A DNA stretch of 64,000 nucleotides from NCBI RefSeq assembly GCF_005047635.1, contig NZ_SUKC01000002.1:124001-188000 (forward strand). The letters run 5' to 3'. The notes beneath the pieces were generated by a model, which saw only the letters and a program-made list of their open reading frames with translations, did not search any database and was not told where the DNA came from. This document shows, one piece after another, positions 34,283-42,900 of the stretch. The DNA comes from Arthrobacter sp. CAU 1506 (lineage in GTDB: Bacteria > Actinomycetota > Actinomycetes > Actinomycetales > Micrococcaceae). Position 1 is the stretch's first letter; the number at the start of each line of letters is the position of its first letter. The position numbers and the translations under genes are program-made.

Positions 34283-35614
34283 GTGGTCTTACTTTCACTC
34301 GTTGCAACTCATTCCAAGGTCGATCTGGAAACGGTCGCCCGCCTGAGCGCCGGCACCTCCCGGATCGATACAGGCGTGCTCGCAGACGGGTCCCCGGTCT
34401 CCGGCGCCGTCGTCCTGGCCACCTGCAACCGGGTGGAGGTGTACTGCGAGGCCGAGAGCGAATCCGATCTCGAATCCGCCCGCGCCGCCCTGATCGAGCA
34501 GATCAGCCGCAGCTCGGGTCTGGACGAATCACTGGTCGCCGACTCCTTCGATCTGAACACCGGCGAGGATGTTGCCCGGCACCTGTTCGCCGTTGGGGCC
34601 GGCCTCGATTCTGCAGTTGTCGGCGAACGCGAGGTGGCCGGCCAGGTGCGCCGGGCGCTGATCGAAGCCCAGGAGAAGGGCACAGCCAGCGGCGGGTTGG
34701 TCCGCTTGTTCCAGACCGCCTCCCGTACCGCCAAGGATGTCGGCACGCAGACCGCCCTCGGCGGACGCGGGCTCTCGATCGTTTCCGTCGCCCTAGACCT
34801 GGCCACCGATCTGGCCGCCGACAAGGACTGGTCGGGCAAGCAGGTTGTCCTCTTCGGCACCGGCGCGTATGCCGGAGCCACCATGGCGCTGCTGCGCGAG
34901 CGCGGCTGCACCCAGATCAGCGTCTATTCCTCGTCCGGACGCGCCGAGACATTCACCGAAACCCGGGGCGGCGAACCGTTGACCCGTGCCGCGCTGGGCC
35001 CGGCCATTGCCGCCGCCGACGTGGTCATCGGATGCAGCGGCGGCGACAACCAGGTCAGCGCCGAGCGCGTGGCCGAGGTGCGCACCGGCGTCGACAAGCC
35101 GCTGACCATCATCGACCTGGCGCTGAGCCACGACTTCGACCCTGCCGTTGGCGGGCTCGAGGGCGTGGAACTGATCACGCTGGAATCCGTGCGCATGGCC
35201 GCGCCCGAAGAACAGGCGGAATCGGTCCAGCAGGCCGCGGAGATCGTGGCCACCGCGGCCCGCAGCTTCGAAGCCAGCCAGCAGGCACGCAGCGTGGACA
35301 CGGCCATCGTGGCACTGCGCAAGCACACCATGCAGGTGCTGGAGAACGAGCTGGAGAAGGTGCGCTCCCAGCACGGCTGCACAGGGCCGGCCCAGGAAGT
35401 CGAATTCGCCATGCGCCGCATGGTCAAGCAGCTGCTGCACCTGCCCACCGTGCGGGCGCGCGAGCTGGCCGCTAGCGGCGAGCAGGACCGCTACTTTGCC
35501 GCGCTCGAAGCGCTGTACGGCATCACGGTGGAGGAACCGGTGCTGCCGGCAGCCGCGGATGCCGCCTCTTGTCCGGTGGCAGTGGTGCGCGACGACGACG
35601 CAGCCACCGCCTGA
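34283..35614 (+). CDS. hemA: Glutamyl-tRNA reductase HemA
   Basis: The 443-residue NADPH enzyme reduces glutamyl-tRNA(Glu) to glutamate-1-semialdehyde, the committed step of heme synthesis. The nucleophilic Cys48 lies in [29 protein letters not shown] and the NADPH-binding [13 protein letters not shown] follow. The C-terminal dimerisation helix includes [22 protein letters not shown] start with AGAGG 5 nt upstream. It is divergent from hemE by 191 bp, so both arms of the cluster share one control region. Confidence 0.96.
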   Translation: MVLLSLVATHSKVDLETVARLSAGTSRIDTGVLADGSPVSGAVVLATCNRVEVYCEAESESDLESARAALIEQISRSSGLDESLVADSFDLNTGEDVARHLFAVGAGLDSAVVGEREVAGQVRRALIEAQEKGTASGGLVRLFQTASRTAKDVGTQTALGGRGLSIVSVALDLATDLAADKDWSGKQVVLFGTGAYAGATMALLRERGCTQISVYSSSGRAETFTETRGGEPLTRAALGPAIAAADVVIGCSGGDNQVSAERVAEVRTGVDKPLTIIDLALSHDFDPAVGGLEGVELITLESVRMAAPEEQAESVQQAAEIVATAARSFEASQQARSVDTAIVALRKHTMQVLENELEKVRSQHGCTGPAQEVEFAMRRMVKQLLHLPTVRARELAASGEQDRYFAALEALYGITVEEPVLPAAADAASCPVAVVRDDDAATA

Positions 35615-35615
35615 T

Positions 35616-35659
35616 CCGCCGCCTCCGGAGCGACGGCGGCTGGCCCGATACAGACGGGC
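35616..35659. terminator. Two small hairpins between convergent hemA and moeZ
   Basis: CCGCCG/CGGCGG (35616-35621, 35634-35639) and GCCCG/CGGGC (35643-35647, 35655-35659) lie in the 51-bp gap. They have no T-tract. Confidence 0.4.
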
Positions 35660-35665
35660 GTTGCC

Positions 35666-36850
35666 TCAGTACACGGGCTTGGCCGGCTCCACGTCCCTGA
35701 CCCACGCCAGGATTCCGCCGTCGAGATGGGACACCCGCGTATAGCCCTGCGCCAGCAGGCTCTCCAACACCTCGGATGAGCGCGCTCCCGACTTGCAGTG
35801 GAACACCAGGTCTTGCTCCCGCGGCAGGTCACCGATGGCCTCGCCGGACAGGATCCGGCCCTTCGGGATGAGAACCGCACCGGGAATGCTGACCACCTCG
35901 TATTCGCCGGACTCCCGGACATCAATCAGCTGGAAATCCCGCGTGCCGGCATCGCGGTCGGCCAACATGCGGGAGAGCGTGCGGGCGTCCACGGCGTGGT
36001 CAGAGTCCACGGTCCGCACCGGGGCCACTCCGCAAAAGGCCTCGTAGTCGATCAGTCGGGTGATCGGCTCGGCGTCCGGATCCTTGCGCACCTTCAGCTC
36101 ACGCCAACTCATCTGGAGCGCGTTGAAGATCAGCACCCGGCCCAGCAGGGTCTGCCCGATTCCGGTGATCAGCTTGATCGCCTCGTTCACCATCACCGAC
36201 CCGATCTGGGCGCACAGCACGCCCAGCACGCCGCCCTCGGCACACGACGGCACCGAGCCGGGCGGGGGCGCCTCCGGGTAGAGATCCCGGTAGTTCGGGC
36301 CGTAGGCATCCCAGAAGACGCTGACCTGTCCGTCGAATCTCAGGATGGAGCCCCACACGTACGGCTTGCCCAGCAGCGCGGCGGCGTCGTTCACCAGATA
36401 CCGGGTGGCGAAATTGTCCGTGCCGTCCAGGATCACGTCGTACCCGGCGAAAATGTCCAGCGCGTTCCCGGAGTACAGCCGCACTTCGTGCAGCACCACG
36501 TCGACGCCGGGGTTCAGGGCCAGGATGCTGTCCCGCGCCGAGGCCGCCTTGCTGCGCCCCAGGTCGGCCACGGTATGGATGACCTGGCGCTGCAGGTTGC
36601 TGGCCTCGACGTCGTCGTCGTCCACAATCCCAATCCGGCCCACACCGGCTGCGGCCAAATACAGCATGGCAGGCGAGCCCAGGCCGCCGGCGCCGATTAC
36701 CAGCACCTTGGCGTTCTTCAGCCGGAGCTGGCCAAGCATGCCTACTTCCGGGATGATCAAGTGCCGCGAGTAGCGTTCGGTCTCGTCCTTGGTGAGCGAT
36801 GCCGCCGGCTCCACCAGCGGCGGCAGCTGCCCGGGTCCCTGGGTGGTCAT
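35666..36850 (-). CDS. moeZ: MoeZ-type adenylyltransferase/sulfurtransferase (ThiF-like plus rhodanese)
   Basis: The 394-residue fusion has an E1-like domain (about 1-265: VIGAGGLGSPAMLYLAAAGVG, DDDVEASNLQRQ, adenylyl-accepting Cys in PSCAEGGVLG) and a rhodanese domain (about 290-394) with the persulfide Cys in VFHCKSGARSSEV. It adenylates the C-terminus of small sulfur carriers and loads sulfur, serving molybdopterin synthesis and, in mycobacteria, CysO-dependent cysteine synthesis. The zinc CxxC pairs of E. coli MoeB are absent, as in actinobacterial homologues. TAGATT ends 7 nt before the ATG; GGAA in the gap could also act as a weak ribosome site. Confidence 0.92.
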   Translation of the reverse strand: MTTQGPGQLPPLVEPAASLTKDETERYSRHLIIPEVGMLGQLRLKNAKVLVIGAGGLGSPAMLYLAAAGVGRIGIVDDDDVEASNLQRQVIHTVADLGRSKAASARDSILALNPGVDVVLHEVRLYSGNALDIFAGYDVILDGTDNFATRYLVNDAAALLGKPYVWGSILRFDGQVSVFWDAYGPNYRDLYPEAPPPGSVPSCAEGGVLGVLCAQIGSVMVNEAIKLITGIGQTLLGRVLIFNALQMSWRELKVRKDPDAEPITRLIDYEAFCGVAPVRTVDSDHAVDARTLSRMLADRDAGTRDFQLIDVRESGEYEVVSIPGAVLIPKGRILSGEAIGDLPREQDLVFHCKSGARSSEVLESLLAQGYTRVSHLDGGILAWVRDVEPAKPVY

Positions 36851-36856
36851 TGTTCC

Positions 36857-36862
36857 AATCTA
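36857..36862 (-). promoter_or_regulatory. -10 box TAGATT, probable leaderless start of moeZ
   Basis: TAGATT, GGAACA, ATG on the minus strand gives a predicted +1 at the start codon. Confidence 0.5.
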
Positions 36863-36959
36863 CGCCGCTGAGCGGTTACTGGTGCGTAAACTGGTCGGGA
36901 CTGACACCTACTGTGGCGCTGCGATCCTGACCGGGCGCCGGAAGAGGCCGTGTATCGCC

Positions 36960-37580
36960 GTGACGACAGAACCCCGCCCCGCTGCCAGACCCACCCGCCT
37001 CCCGCGGGAGGAACGGCGGCGCCAGTTGCTGCAGGCGGCGCATGAGGTGTTTGTGGCCAACGGCTACCACGCGGCGGCGATGGACGAAATCGCCGACGCC
37101 GCCCACGTGAGCAAGCCGGTGCTCTACCAGCACTTCCCGGGCAAGCGCGAGCTGTACCTGGCGCTGCTGGACCATCACTTGGAATCGCTGAATGCCATGC
37201 TGATGGCCGCCTTGAATTCGACCACGGACAACAAACTGCGTGTGCACGCAACGATCCGCGCCTACTACCAGTTCATCGCGCAGGACAGCCAGGCCCACCG
37301 GCTGGTCTTTGAATCCGATTTGAACAACGACCCCGATGTGAGCTCCCGGCTGGAGGACTTCAACGCGCGGCTGGCCAGTGCCATCGCCGATGTCATCGCC
37401 GAGGACACCAAGCTGTCCGAGGTCGAGGCGACCCTGCTGGGCCGTGCCTTGGCCGGCATGGCGCAGATCAGCGCGCGGCACTGGTTGCGTGCCGGCGGCG
37501 ACCTGGACCAGGACGCCGCCAGCGAACTGATCTACCGTTTAGCTTGGCGCGGAATTTCACGCTTCCCGAAGGAACCCTAG
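36960..37580 (+). CDS. TetR-family transcriptional regulator
   Basis: The 206-residue protein has an N-terminal helix-turn-helix (about 16-62: REERRRQLLQAAHEVFVANG...AAHVSKPVLYQHFPGKRELYLALL), the classical TetR DNA-binding signature. The ligand domain is variable and gives no clue to the effector. The GTG start at 36960 is chosen because the HTH begins about 15 residues later, and GAAGAGG lies 12 nt upstream; the frame is open to 36789. It is divergent from moeZ and followed by DUF3107, the same order as the Rv3208-Rv3208A pair in mycobacteria (from memory). Confidence 0.88.
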   Translation: MTTEPRPAARPTRLPREERRRQLLQAAHEVFVANGYHAAAMDEIADAAHVSKPVLYQHFPGKRELYLALLDHHLESLNAMLMAALNSTTDNKLRVHATIRAYYQFIAQDSQAHRLVFESDLNNDPDVSSRLEDFNARLASAIADVIAEDTKLSEVEATLLGRALAGMAQISARHWLRAGGDLDQDAASELIYRLAWRGISRFPKEP

Positions 37581-37638
37581 GATAGATTCGCCAGTAGGGA
37601 ACCTACCCGCAAACAGCATTCAAGCAGGAGGCATCAGC

Positions 37639-37863
37639 GTGGAAGTCAAGATCGGCATGCAGAACGTCGGCCGTGAAATTGTGCTCGATTCGTCGCAGTC
37701 GCCGGACGAAGTGGCCGAGATTGCCAGCCGGGCCATGAACGGCGGTGCCGAACTGCGCCTGACCGATGCCAAGGGGCGCCTGGTCATCATTCCGTCCAAC
37801 GTCCTGGCCTACGTCGAAATCGGCGCTGAAGGCCCCCGTCCCGTCGGCTTCGGCGCGCTCTAG
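37639..37863 (+). CDS. DUF3107 family small protein
   Basis: The 74-residue protein EVKIGMQNVGREIVLDSSQS... is a compact beta-rich member of the actinobacterial DUF3107 family (TB9.4/Rv3208A type). Function is unknown. GTG start with AGGAGG 8-9 nt upstream. It follows the TetR gene by 58 bp, and a TAGGAT at 37579-37584 could start a separate transcript. Confidence 0.9.
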   Translation: MEVKIGMQNVGREIVLDSSQSPDEVAEIASRAMNGGAELRLTDAKGRLVIIPSNVLAYVEIGAEGPRPVGFGAL

Positions 37864-37868
37864 CCGTC

Positions 37869-38168
37869 ATGGTGCCGCTGGTCCTGCTGGTGCTGGTAGC
37901 CGCCGCCGTGGGTTTCACGGTGTGGGCCGTCGACTCACGCCGGAGCGCTTATGGCGTGCTGCTGCCGCCCGGCATAGCGGTGGCATCGGCGGTACTGCTC
38001 TGGTTCATCCTGACGGCCGCGGGCCTGGCCTCCGAGCCCGGTGTGCATTATCTGTCGTGGCTGCTGCCCATGGCGGTAGCCGTTCCCGCTGCATGGACGG
38101 GTGCCTGGTTGATCGGGCGCCGCCGCGTGCAGCGGGACACCGAGCGCCTGACCGCGCTGCTGGGCTGA
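37869..38168 (+). CDS. Small three-helix membrane protein of unknown function
   Basis: The 99-residue protein has hydrophobic segments at about 3-22, 31-52 and 62-82 and ends in a basic cytoplasmic tail (GRRRVQRDTERL). No family is recognised. It begins 5 bp after DUF3107 and probably shares its transcript. Confidence 0.75.
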   Translation: MVPLVLLVLVAAAVGFTVWAVDSRRSAYGVLLPPGIAVASAVLLWFILTAAGLASEPGVHYLSWLLPMAVAVPAAWTGAWLIGRRRVQRDTERLTALLG

Positions 38169-38175
38169 GATAGGG

Positions 38176-38511
38176 CTACCCGGGGTAGGCCTCCGGGTCC
38201 GCGTCCGCGGACAGCTTCCGCGCCAGCACGCTGACGGCCGCAGCCGCGGACACGTCGCGTGTGGTGACTTCGGCATCGGCGTCGTGCGAGGTGAACCGCA
38301 GGAACACTTTGTTGTACCGCCAGTCCAGGTCCGGATGGTGCTGCTGCTCCTCGGCGAGGTCGCCCACGGCGGCAATGAAATTCAGGGCCTCGCGCCCGTT
38401 GTCCAGAGTGAACACGCTGACCAGCGCTCCCCCTGCGTAGCGCCACTGCGGCAGTCCGCCCAGCTGCCGGTCGATCTCTTCGCTGCTCAGTACGTCCTTG
38501 GCACGTCCCAC
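38176..38511 (-). CDS. Pterin-4a-carbinolamine dehydratase-like protein
   Basis: The 111-residue protein carries the PCD motif: HHPDLDWRYNKVFLRFTSHDA, with the paired His and the Pro-x4-Tyr-Asn core. It dehydrates 4a-hydroxytetrahydrobiopterin; in bacteria without phenylalanine hydroxylase it may act in molybdopterin or folate-type pterin metabolism, and moeZ lies nearby. GTG 38511 with GGAGG 6 nt upstream is preferred over the longer frame to 38568. Confidence 0.88.
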   Translation of the reverse strand: MGRAKDVLSSEEIDRQLGGLPQWRYAGGALVSVFTLDNGREALNFIAAVGDLAEEQQHHPDLDWRYNKVFLRFTSHDADAEVTTRDVSAAAAVSVLARKLSADADPEAYPG

Positions 38512-38642
38512 GTTGTCCTCCCGGGTCCACTGCACGGCTAGGGACGGCCGCCCGGCACCGCCGCCCAAGCCAGCGCGTGCTGTTGAGGGGCCGTCCTGAC
38601 CGCCACCCTACCGGCGATACCGCCGGCTTTGAAGGGCTCCGC

Positions 38643-39338
38643 TCACGCGGTCAGGCCCAGATCGTTCATCCGCCGGGAGTGGTTCTGGGTCAGCTGGGCA
38701 AACAGCTCTTCGGTGGCTCGGGCCTGCCGGTCCGGATCCTGGCCGCGCATCAGCTCGCTCAGGACGGCCCGCTCGATCCCGATCCGCTGCGCTTGGGTCA
38801 GCGCCTCGCCGACCAGGCGGCGCCCCCACAAGGCCAATCGCGAGGACAGCCGCGGATCGTCGGCAAGCACCTGCTTGAGCCGGGCGGCGATCATCGAAAT
38901 CTGTTCGGTGTTTTCCTTGATCCGGGCCACCAGCTTCTGCGTCTCGCTGTCGAGTGCGCCGGCGATGTGCAGGTAGAAGTCGCCCAACACGCCGTCGGTG
39001 ACGTAGGCCTTCATTAAGGATTCGTACCAGTCGGCCGGCCTCGTCCGGTCATGGAAGGCATCGATCGAGGGCTGGAACGGGGCCATCGCGGTCTCGACGT
39101 CAACGCCGAGTTGCTCCAGCTGGGCGGCCACCGCCTCGAAATGTTCAAACTCGGTCACGGCGAGCCGCCCCACCGCAGCGCGGTCGTGCAGGGTGGGCGA
39201 AAAGCGTGCGTCGGAGGAGAACCGCTCGAAGGCGGACAGTTCGCCGTAGGCCATGACGCCGTACAGGTCGATCAGGAATTGCCGGCGGCGGTCGGAATCC
39301 TCTCCGGCCGCCGCGGGCACAGTGCTCTCGGTGCTCAT
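38643..39338 (-). CDS. Ferritin-like/MiaE-like helical protein
   Basis: The 231-residue all-helical protein has Glu-rich helices (YGELSAFERFS, VTEFEHFEAV, ENTEQISMIAARL) that resemble the ferritin-like family placed with tRNA-hydroxylase MiaE. Glu and His residues in VTEFEHFE could bind di-iron, but a complete EExxH pair is not obvious by eye. The Rv3210c homologue occupies the equivalent place in mycobacteria (from memory). TACCCT ends 8 nt before ATG 39338, so it is probably leaderless and divergent from the RNB gene. Confidence 0.75.
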   Translation of the reverse strand: MSTESTVPAAAGEDSDRRRQFLIDLYGVMAYGELSAFERFSSDARFSPTLHDRAAVGRLAVTEFEHFEAVAAQLEQLGVDVETAMAPFQPSIDAFHDRTRPADWYESLMKAYVTDGVLGDFYLHIAGALDSETQKLVARIKENTEQISMIAARLKQVLADDPRLSSRLALWGRRLVGEALTQAQRIGIERAVLSELMRGQDPDRQARATEELFAQLTQNHSRRMNDLGLTA

Positions 39339-39345
39339 GAATTCA

Positions 39346-39351
39346 AGGGTA
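39346..39351 (-). promoter_or_regulatory. -10 box TACCCT, leaderless start of the ferritin-like gene
   Basis: TACCCT, 7-nt gap, ATG. It lies only 26 bp from the opposing -10 of the RNB gene. Confidence 0.5.
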
Positions 39352-39377
39352 GCGTCCCATTTCGCCACGGCTGCCGT

Positions 39378-39383
39378 TAGGCT
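39378..39383 (+). promoter_or_regulatory. -10 box TAGGCT, leaderless start of the RNB gene
   Basis: TAGGCT, AACCCT, GTG 39390. No Shine-Dalgarno is present. Confidence 0.5.
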
Positions 39384-39389
39384 AACCCT

Positions 39390-40952
39390 GTGCCGTCCCC
39401 GCATTTGGATTCGAAGGTCAACGAGTCCCAGCACCTGCTGGCGCGGGTGCTGAATGACCTGCGGACAGAGTTCGACCTGCCGCAGGAGTTCGACGCGGGC
39501 GCACTGGCCGAAGCGCACGCCGCCGTTGCCGCCCACCAACTGCCGGAGACCGATCTGACGTCGCTGGAGTTCGTCACCATCGACCCGCCGTCATCCACCG
39601 ATCTGGACCAGGCGATGTACATCGAGTCCGGCAACGCCGGCTACACGGTCTGGTATGCGATCGCCGATGTTCCGTCGTTCGTGGCGGCCGGCGGGGAACT
39701 GGATGCCGAAACGCGCCGGCGGGGTCAAACCATTTACGCCCCGGACGGGCGGATACCGCTGCATCCGGACGTCATCGGCGAGGAAGCCGGGTCGCTGTTG
39801 GCGGACCAGCTGCGGTCGGCTTACGTGTGGCGTTTTGAGCTCGACGCCGGTGCCCGCGTTACCGCGGCCTCGCTCGAACGGGCCAAAGTACGCAGCCGGG
39901 CCAAGCTGAACTATGAGCAGGTGCAGCAGGACATCGATTCAGGCGACGCGGCACCCACCCTGCTGCTTCTGAAGGAAGTGGGCCTCAAACGGGTGGAACT
40001 GGAGCGGGAGCGAGGCGGCGCCAGCCTGAATGTTCCGGACCAGGAAATCGCCCACGACGGCCGACACTACTTCATTGTCACCAAGCCCCCGCTGCCGGTG
40101 GAGGATTGGAATGCGCAAATCTCGCTGATGACCGGGATGGCGGCAGCCCGGATCATGCTGGAAGGCAAGATCGGCATCCTCCGCACGATGCCGGGACCCG
40201 ATGCCGAGGCCGAAGCCCAGTACCGCCGGCAAACCGAGGCCTTGGGCTTCCCGTGGCCGCATGATGTGGCCTACGGCGACTACCTGCGCAGCCTGGACAC
40301 CACCGATCCCCAGCAGCTGGCCCTGATGCATGCGGCCACGGCGCTGTTCCGCGGCGCCGGTTACACGCCGTTCGATGGCGAATTGCCCGCCGAACAGCTC
40401 CAGGCAGCCATCGCCGCCCCCTACGCCCACACCACCGCGCCGCTGCGCCGGCTGGTGGACCGGTTTGTGCTGGTGATCTGCCATGCGCTGTGCGCCGGTG
40501 AGCCTGTGCCGCAGTGGGCGCGCGATGCCTTGGACGAATTGCCCAAGCTGATGGCGGCCTCCGACCAGCTGGCGGGGCGGGTGGACCGCGCGGCGTTGGA
40601 CGCGGTGGAAACGGCGCTGCTCAGCCACCGGGTCGGCGAGGAATTCGACGCCGTGGTCATTACCGGCACCCGCAGCCCGGGAAACGGAAACGGCAACGGC
40701 AGCGCAAACGGGAGCCACGGCAACCGCAACGGCAACGGAAAAGTCCTGGTGGCGGGCCGCGGCAAAGGCAGCGGCAATGGCAACGGCAACGGCAACGGCG
40801 CCCAAGAGCCGTATGGCGTGGTCCAGCTCAGCGATCCTCCGGTCACCGCGCGTTGCACGGGGATCCTGGAGGCAGGGGCCACCGTGCGCGTCCGGTTGTC
40901 CGTGGCGGATATCGAGGAACGGCGCCTGCGCTTCGAATTGGCCGACGGATAG
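39390..40952 (+). CDS. RNase II/R-family (RNB domain) ribonuclease with Gly-Asn insert
   Basis: The 520-residue protein has an RNB catalytic domain over about 55-400; TIDPPSSTDLDQAMYIE carries the metal-binding aspartates, and YAHTTAPLRRLVDRFV is the family's YxHxTSPIRRYxD motif. It degrades RNA 3' to 5'. No N-terminal cold-shock domains are present. Residues about 430-472 are a Gly-Asn repeat inserted just before the last beta-rich (OB-like) segment, rather than at the terminus. GTG start with a leaderless-type -10. Confidence 0.88.
   Translation: MPSPHLDSKVNESQHLLARVLNDLRTEFDLPQEFDAGALAEAHAAVAAHQLPETDLTSLEFVTIDPPSSTDLDQAMYIESGNAGYTVWYAIADVPSFVAAGGELDAETRRRGQTIYAPDGRIPLHPDVIGEEAGSLLADQLRSAYVWRFELDAGARVTAASLERAKVRSRAKLNYEQVQQDIDSGDAAPTLLLLKEVGLKRVELERERGGASLNVPDQEIAHDGRHYFIVTKPPLPVEDWNAQISLMTGMAAARIMLEGKIGILRTMPGPDAEAEAQYRRQTEALGFPWPHDVAYGDYLRSLDTTDPQQLALMHAATALFRGAGYTPFDGELPAEQLQAAIAAPYAHTTAPLRRLVDRFVLVICHALCAGEPVPQWARDALDELPKLMAASDQLAGRVDRAALDAVETALLSHRVGEEFDAVVITGTRSPGNGNGNGSANGSHGNRNGNGKVLVAGRGKGSGNGNGNGNGAQEPYGVVQLSDPPVTARCTGILEAGATVRVRLSVADIEERRLRFELADG
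40679..40806 (+). repeat. In-frame GGCAAC hexamer repeats coding for Gly-Asn
   Basis: Two clusters of GGNAAC hexamers (about 40679-40742 and 40770-40801) code for (GN)n runs with some Ser/His/Arg/Lys variants. As 6-bp units they can expand or shrink without frameshift. Confidence 0.85.
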
Positions 40953-41241
40953 CCGTCCTTCGGTGCGCCGAAAAGCCCGGTTTGCCCCGCACCGGTAGAC
41001 TTAATGGTGTAGTACTGGATGCCCGGTCGTTGATTGAGTGATTTGAATCCATCAACAGATCAGCCCCTACGCGATCTTAAACCTCCTTGCCTGCCGTTTC
41101 CGGCCGGCCGGGAAAGCAGTTGTTAGCCCGCGATCGGCTTCCACTGGTTGCGCCACGCTTCCGCTTTGTTCCGCTGCCGCATCATCTGTGGCAGGACCGT
41201 TGAGCACCGGCGGCGTCGGCGCCTGAATGAACGGTATGTAA
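40953..41241 (+). other. Long leader region of the DEAD-box helicase gene
   Basis: No protein gene is seen. A TAGACT (40997 region) could be a -10. A hairpin GTTGAT/ATCAAC lies near 41029-41056, overlapped by an alternative TGGAT/ATCCA pairing. At 41227-41241 there is a five-codon mini-ORF (ATG AAC GGT ATG TAA) whose stop abuts the TTG start of the helicase. Confidence 0.4.
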
Positions 41242-42900
41242 TTGAACACTGACAACATCCAAGTGGGCGGCGAACAGCTCATCCACGCTGACAACAGCGC
41301 CGAAGAACTCGCCGTGGAGGCCTCGCTGGCCTCGGACGAACGCCCGCACGAACTGCCCAAGCAGACCTTTGCCGATTTTAATGTCCGCGCGGACATTGTG
41401 CGTTCGCTCTTCGACGCCGGCATCACCCACCCCTTCCCGATCCAGGCCATGACCCTGCCGGTCGCCCTGGGCGGCCACGACATCATCGGCCAGGCCAAGA
41501 CCGGCACCGGCAAAACCCTGGGCTTCGGCATCCCAGCGCTGCAGCGGGTCATCGGGCCGGATGACGACGGCTTCGACAAGCTTCCGGTTCCCGGCGCGCC
41601 GCAGGCCCTGATCATCGTGCCGACCCGCGAACTGGCGGTCCAGGTTGGCAACGACCTCACCACGGCTTCCAAGCAGCGCAATGCGCGCGTTGCCGTCATT
41701 TACGGCGGCCGAGCCTATGAGCCGCAGATCGAGATGCTGCAGAAGGGCGTGGAGGTCGTGGTCGGCACCCCGGGCCGGTTGATCGACCTGCACCGGCAGA
41801 AGCACCTGAGCCTGAAGAACGTCCGCATCGTGGTGCTGGACGAAGCCGACGAAATGCTGGACCTGGGCTTCCTGCCCGACGTCGAGACCCTGCTGGCCGC
41901 CACCCCGGCCGTCCGCCAGACCATGCTCTTCTCCGCCACCATGCCGGGACCCGTCGTCGCCATGGCGCGGCGCTACATGACCCAGCCGACGCACATCCGG
42001 GCCGCCGACCCGGATGACGAAGGCATCACCAAGAAGGACATCCGCCAGGTTGTCTACCGGGCGCACAACCTGGACAAGGACGAGGTGGTGGCCCGTATTC
42101 TGCAGGCCGAAGGCCGCGGCCGGACCATCATCTTCACCAAGACCAAGCGCACCGCCGCCAAGCTGTCCGAGGAACTGGTGGACCGCGGATTCGCCGCCGG
42201 CGCCATCCACGGCGACCTCGGCCAGGGCGCCCGCGAACAGGCCCTGCGGGCCTTCCGCAACAACAAGGTGGACGTGCTGGTTGCCACCGATGTTGCCGCC
42301 CGCGGCATCGACGTGGAGGACGTGACACACGTCATCAACTTCCAGTGCCCCGAAGACGAGAAGACCTACCTGCATCGGGTGGGCCGCACCGGCCGGGCCG
42401 GCAACAAGGGCACCGCCGTCACCTTTGTCGATTGGGACGATGTGCCGCGCTGGGGCCTGATCAACAAGGCCCTGGGACTGGACGTGCCGGAACCGCAGGA
42501 GACTTACTCCTCGTCGCCGCATCTGTTCACCGACCTGAACATCCCCGAAGGCACCAAGGGCCGGCTGCCCCGCAGCCAGCGCAAGCTTGCAGGCATCGAC
42601 GCGGAAAGACTCGAAGACCTGGGTGAGACCGGCAAGCGCCAGTCGCGTTCCGGCGGCCAGCGGCAGGACGGCGGCCGTGGCGGATCCCGCCGCGCCGGCG
42701 CACACCAGGGCGGACCGCAGAGCCGGTCCGGCTCGGGCAACCGCCGCCAGCGCCGCAGCGGCGAGGAGGCCCCCGCGGAGAGCCCGGCCACCGCTTCCGC
42801 CGAGAAGCCCCGCCGGAAGCGGTCGCGCACCCGCCGCCGCAACGGCGAGGTCGTCAACCAGGCGGCCAAGCAGGGCACCGACGGCGCCAGCGGGGAATAG
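41242..42900 (+). CDS. DEAD-box ATP-dependent RNA helicase (RhlE/DeaD-like)
   Basis: The 552-residue helicase shows the Q motif (FNVRADIVRSLFDAGITHPFPIQ), AKTGTGKT, PTRELAVQV, GTPGRL, VLDEADEMLDLGF, FSATMP, GRTIIFTKTK, ATDVAARGID and HRVGRTGRAG. Residues about 430-552 are a basic Arg/Gly/Gln-rich RNA-binding tail. Roles in RNA decay, ribosome assembly and cold response are typical. The only in-frame start near the conserved N-terminus is TTG 41242, which directly follows an in-frame TAA; GTG 41263 is an alternative. There is no clear Shine-Dalgarno. The stop overlaps the next gene's GTG by one base. Confidence 0.9.
   Translation: MNTDNIQVGGEQLIHADNSAEELAVEASLASDERPHELPKQTFADFNVRADIVRSLFDAGITHPFPIQAMTLPVALGGHDIIGQAKTGTGKTLGFGIPALQRVIGPDDDGFDKLPVPGAPQALIIVPTRELAVQVGNDLTTASKQRNARVAVIYGGRAYEPQIEMLQKGVEVVVGTPGRLIDLHRQKHLSLKNVRIVVLDEADEMLDLGFLPDVETLLAATPAVRQTMLFSATMPGPVVAMARRYMTQPTHIRAADPDDEGITKKDIRQVVYRAHNLDKDEVVARILQAEGRGRTIIFTKTKRTAAKLSEELVDRGFAAGAIHGDLGQGAREQALRAFRNNKVDVLVATDVAARGIDVEDVTHVINFQCPEDEKTYLHRVGRTGRAGNKGTAVTFVDWDDVPRWGLINKALGLDVPEPQETYSSSPHLFTDLNIPEGTKGRLPRSQRKLAGIDAERLEDLGETGKRQSRSGGQRQDGGRGGSRRAGAHQGGPQSRSGSGNRRQRRSGEEAPAESPATASAEKPRRKRSRTRRRNGEVVNQAAKQGTDGASGE

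Noticed and set aside
40679-40806. CRISPR-like array
   Set aside because: The repeats are 6-bp, in frame and without spacers; they code for Gly-Asn.
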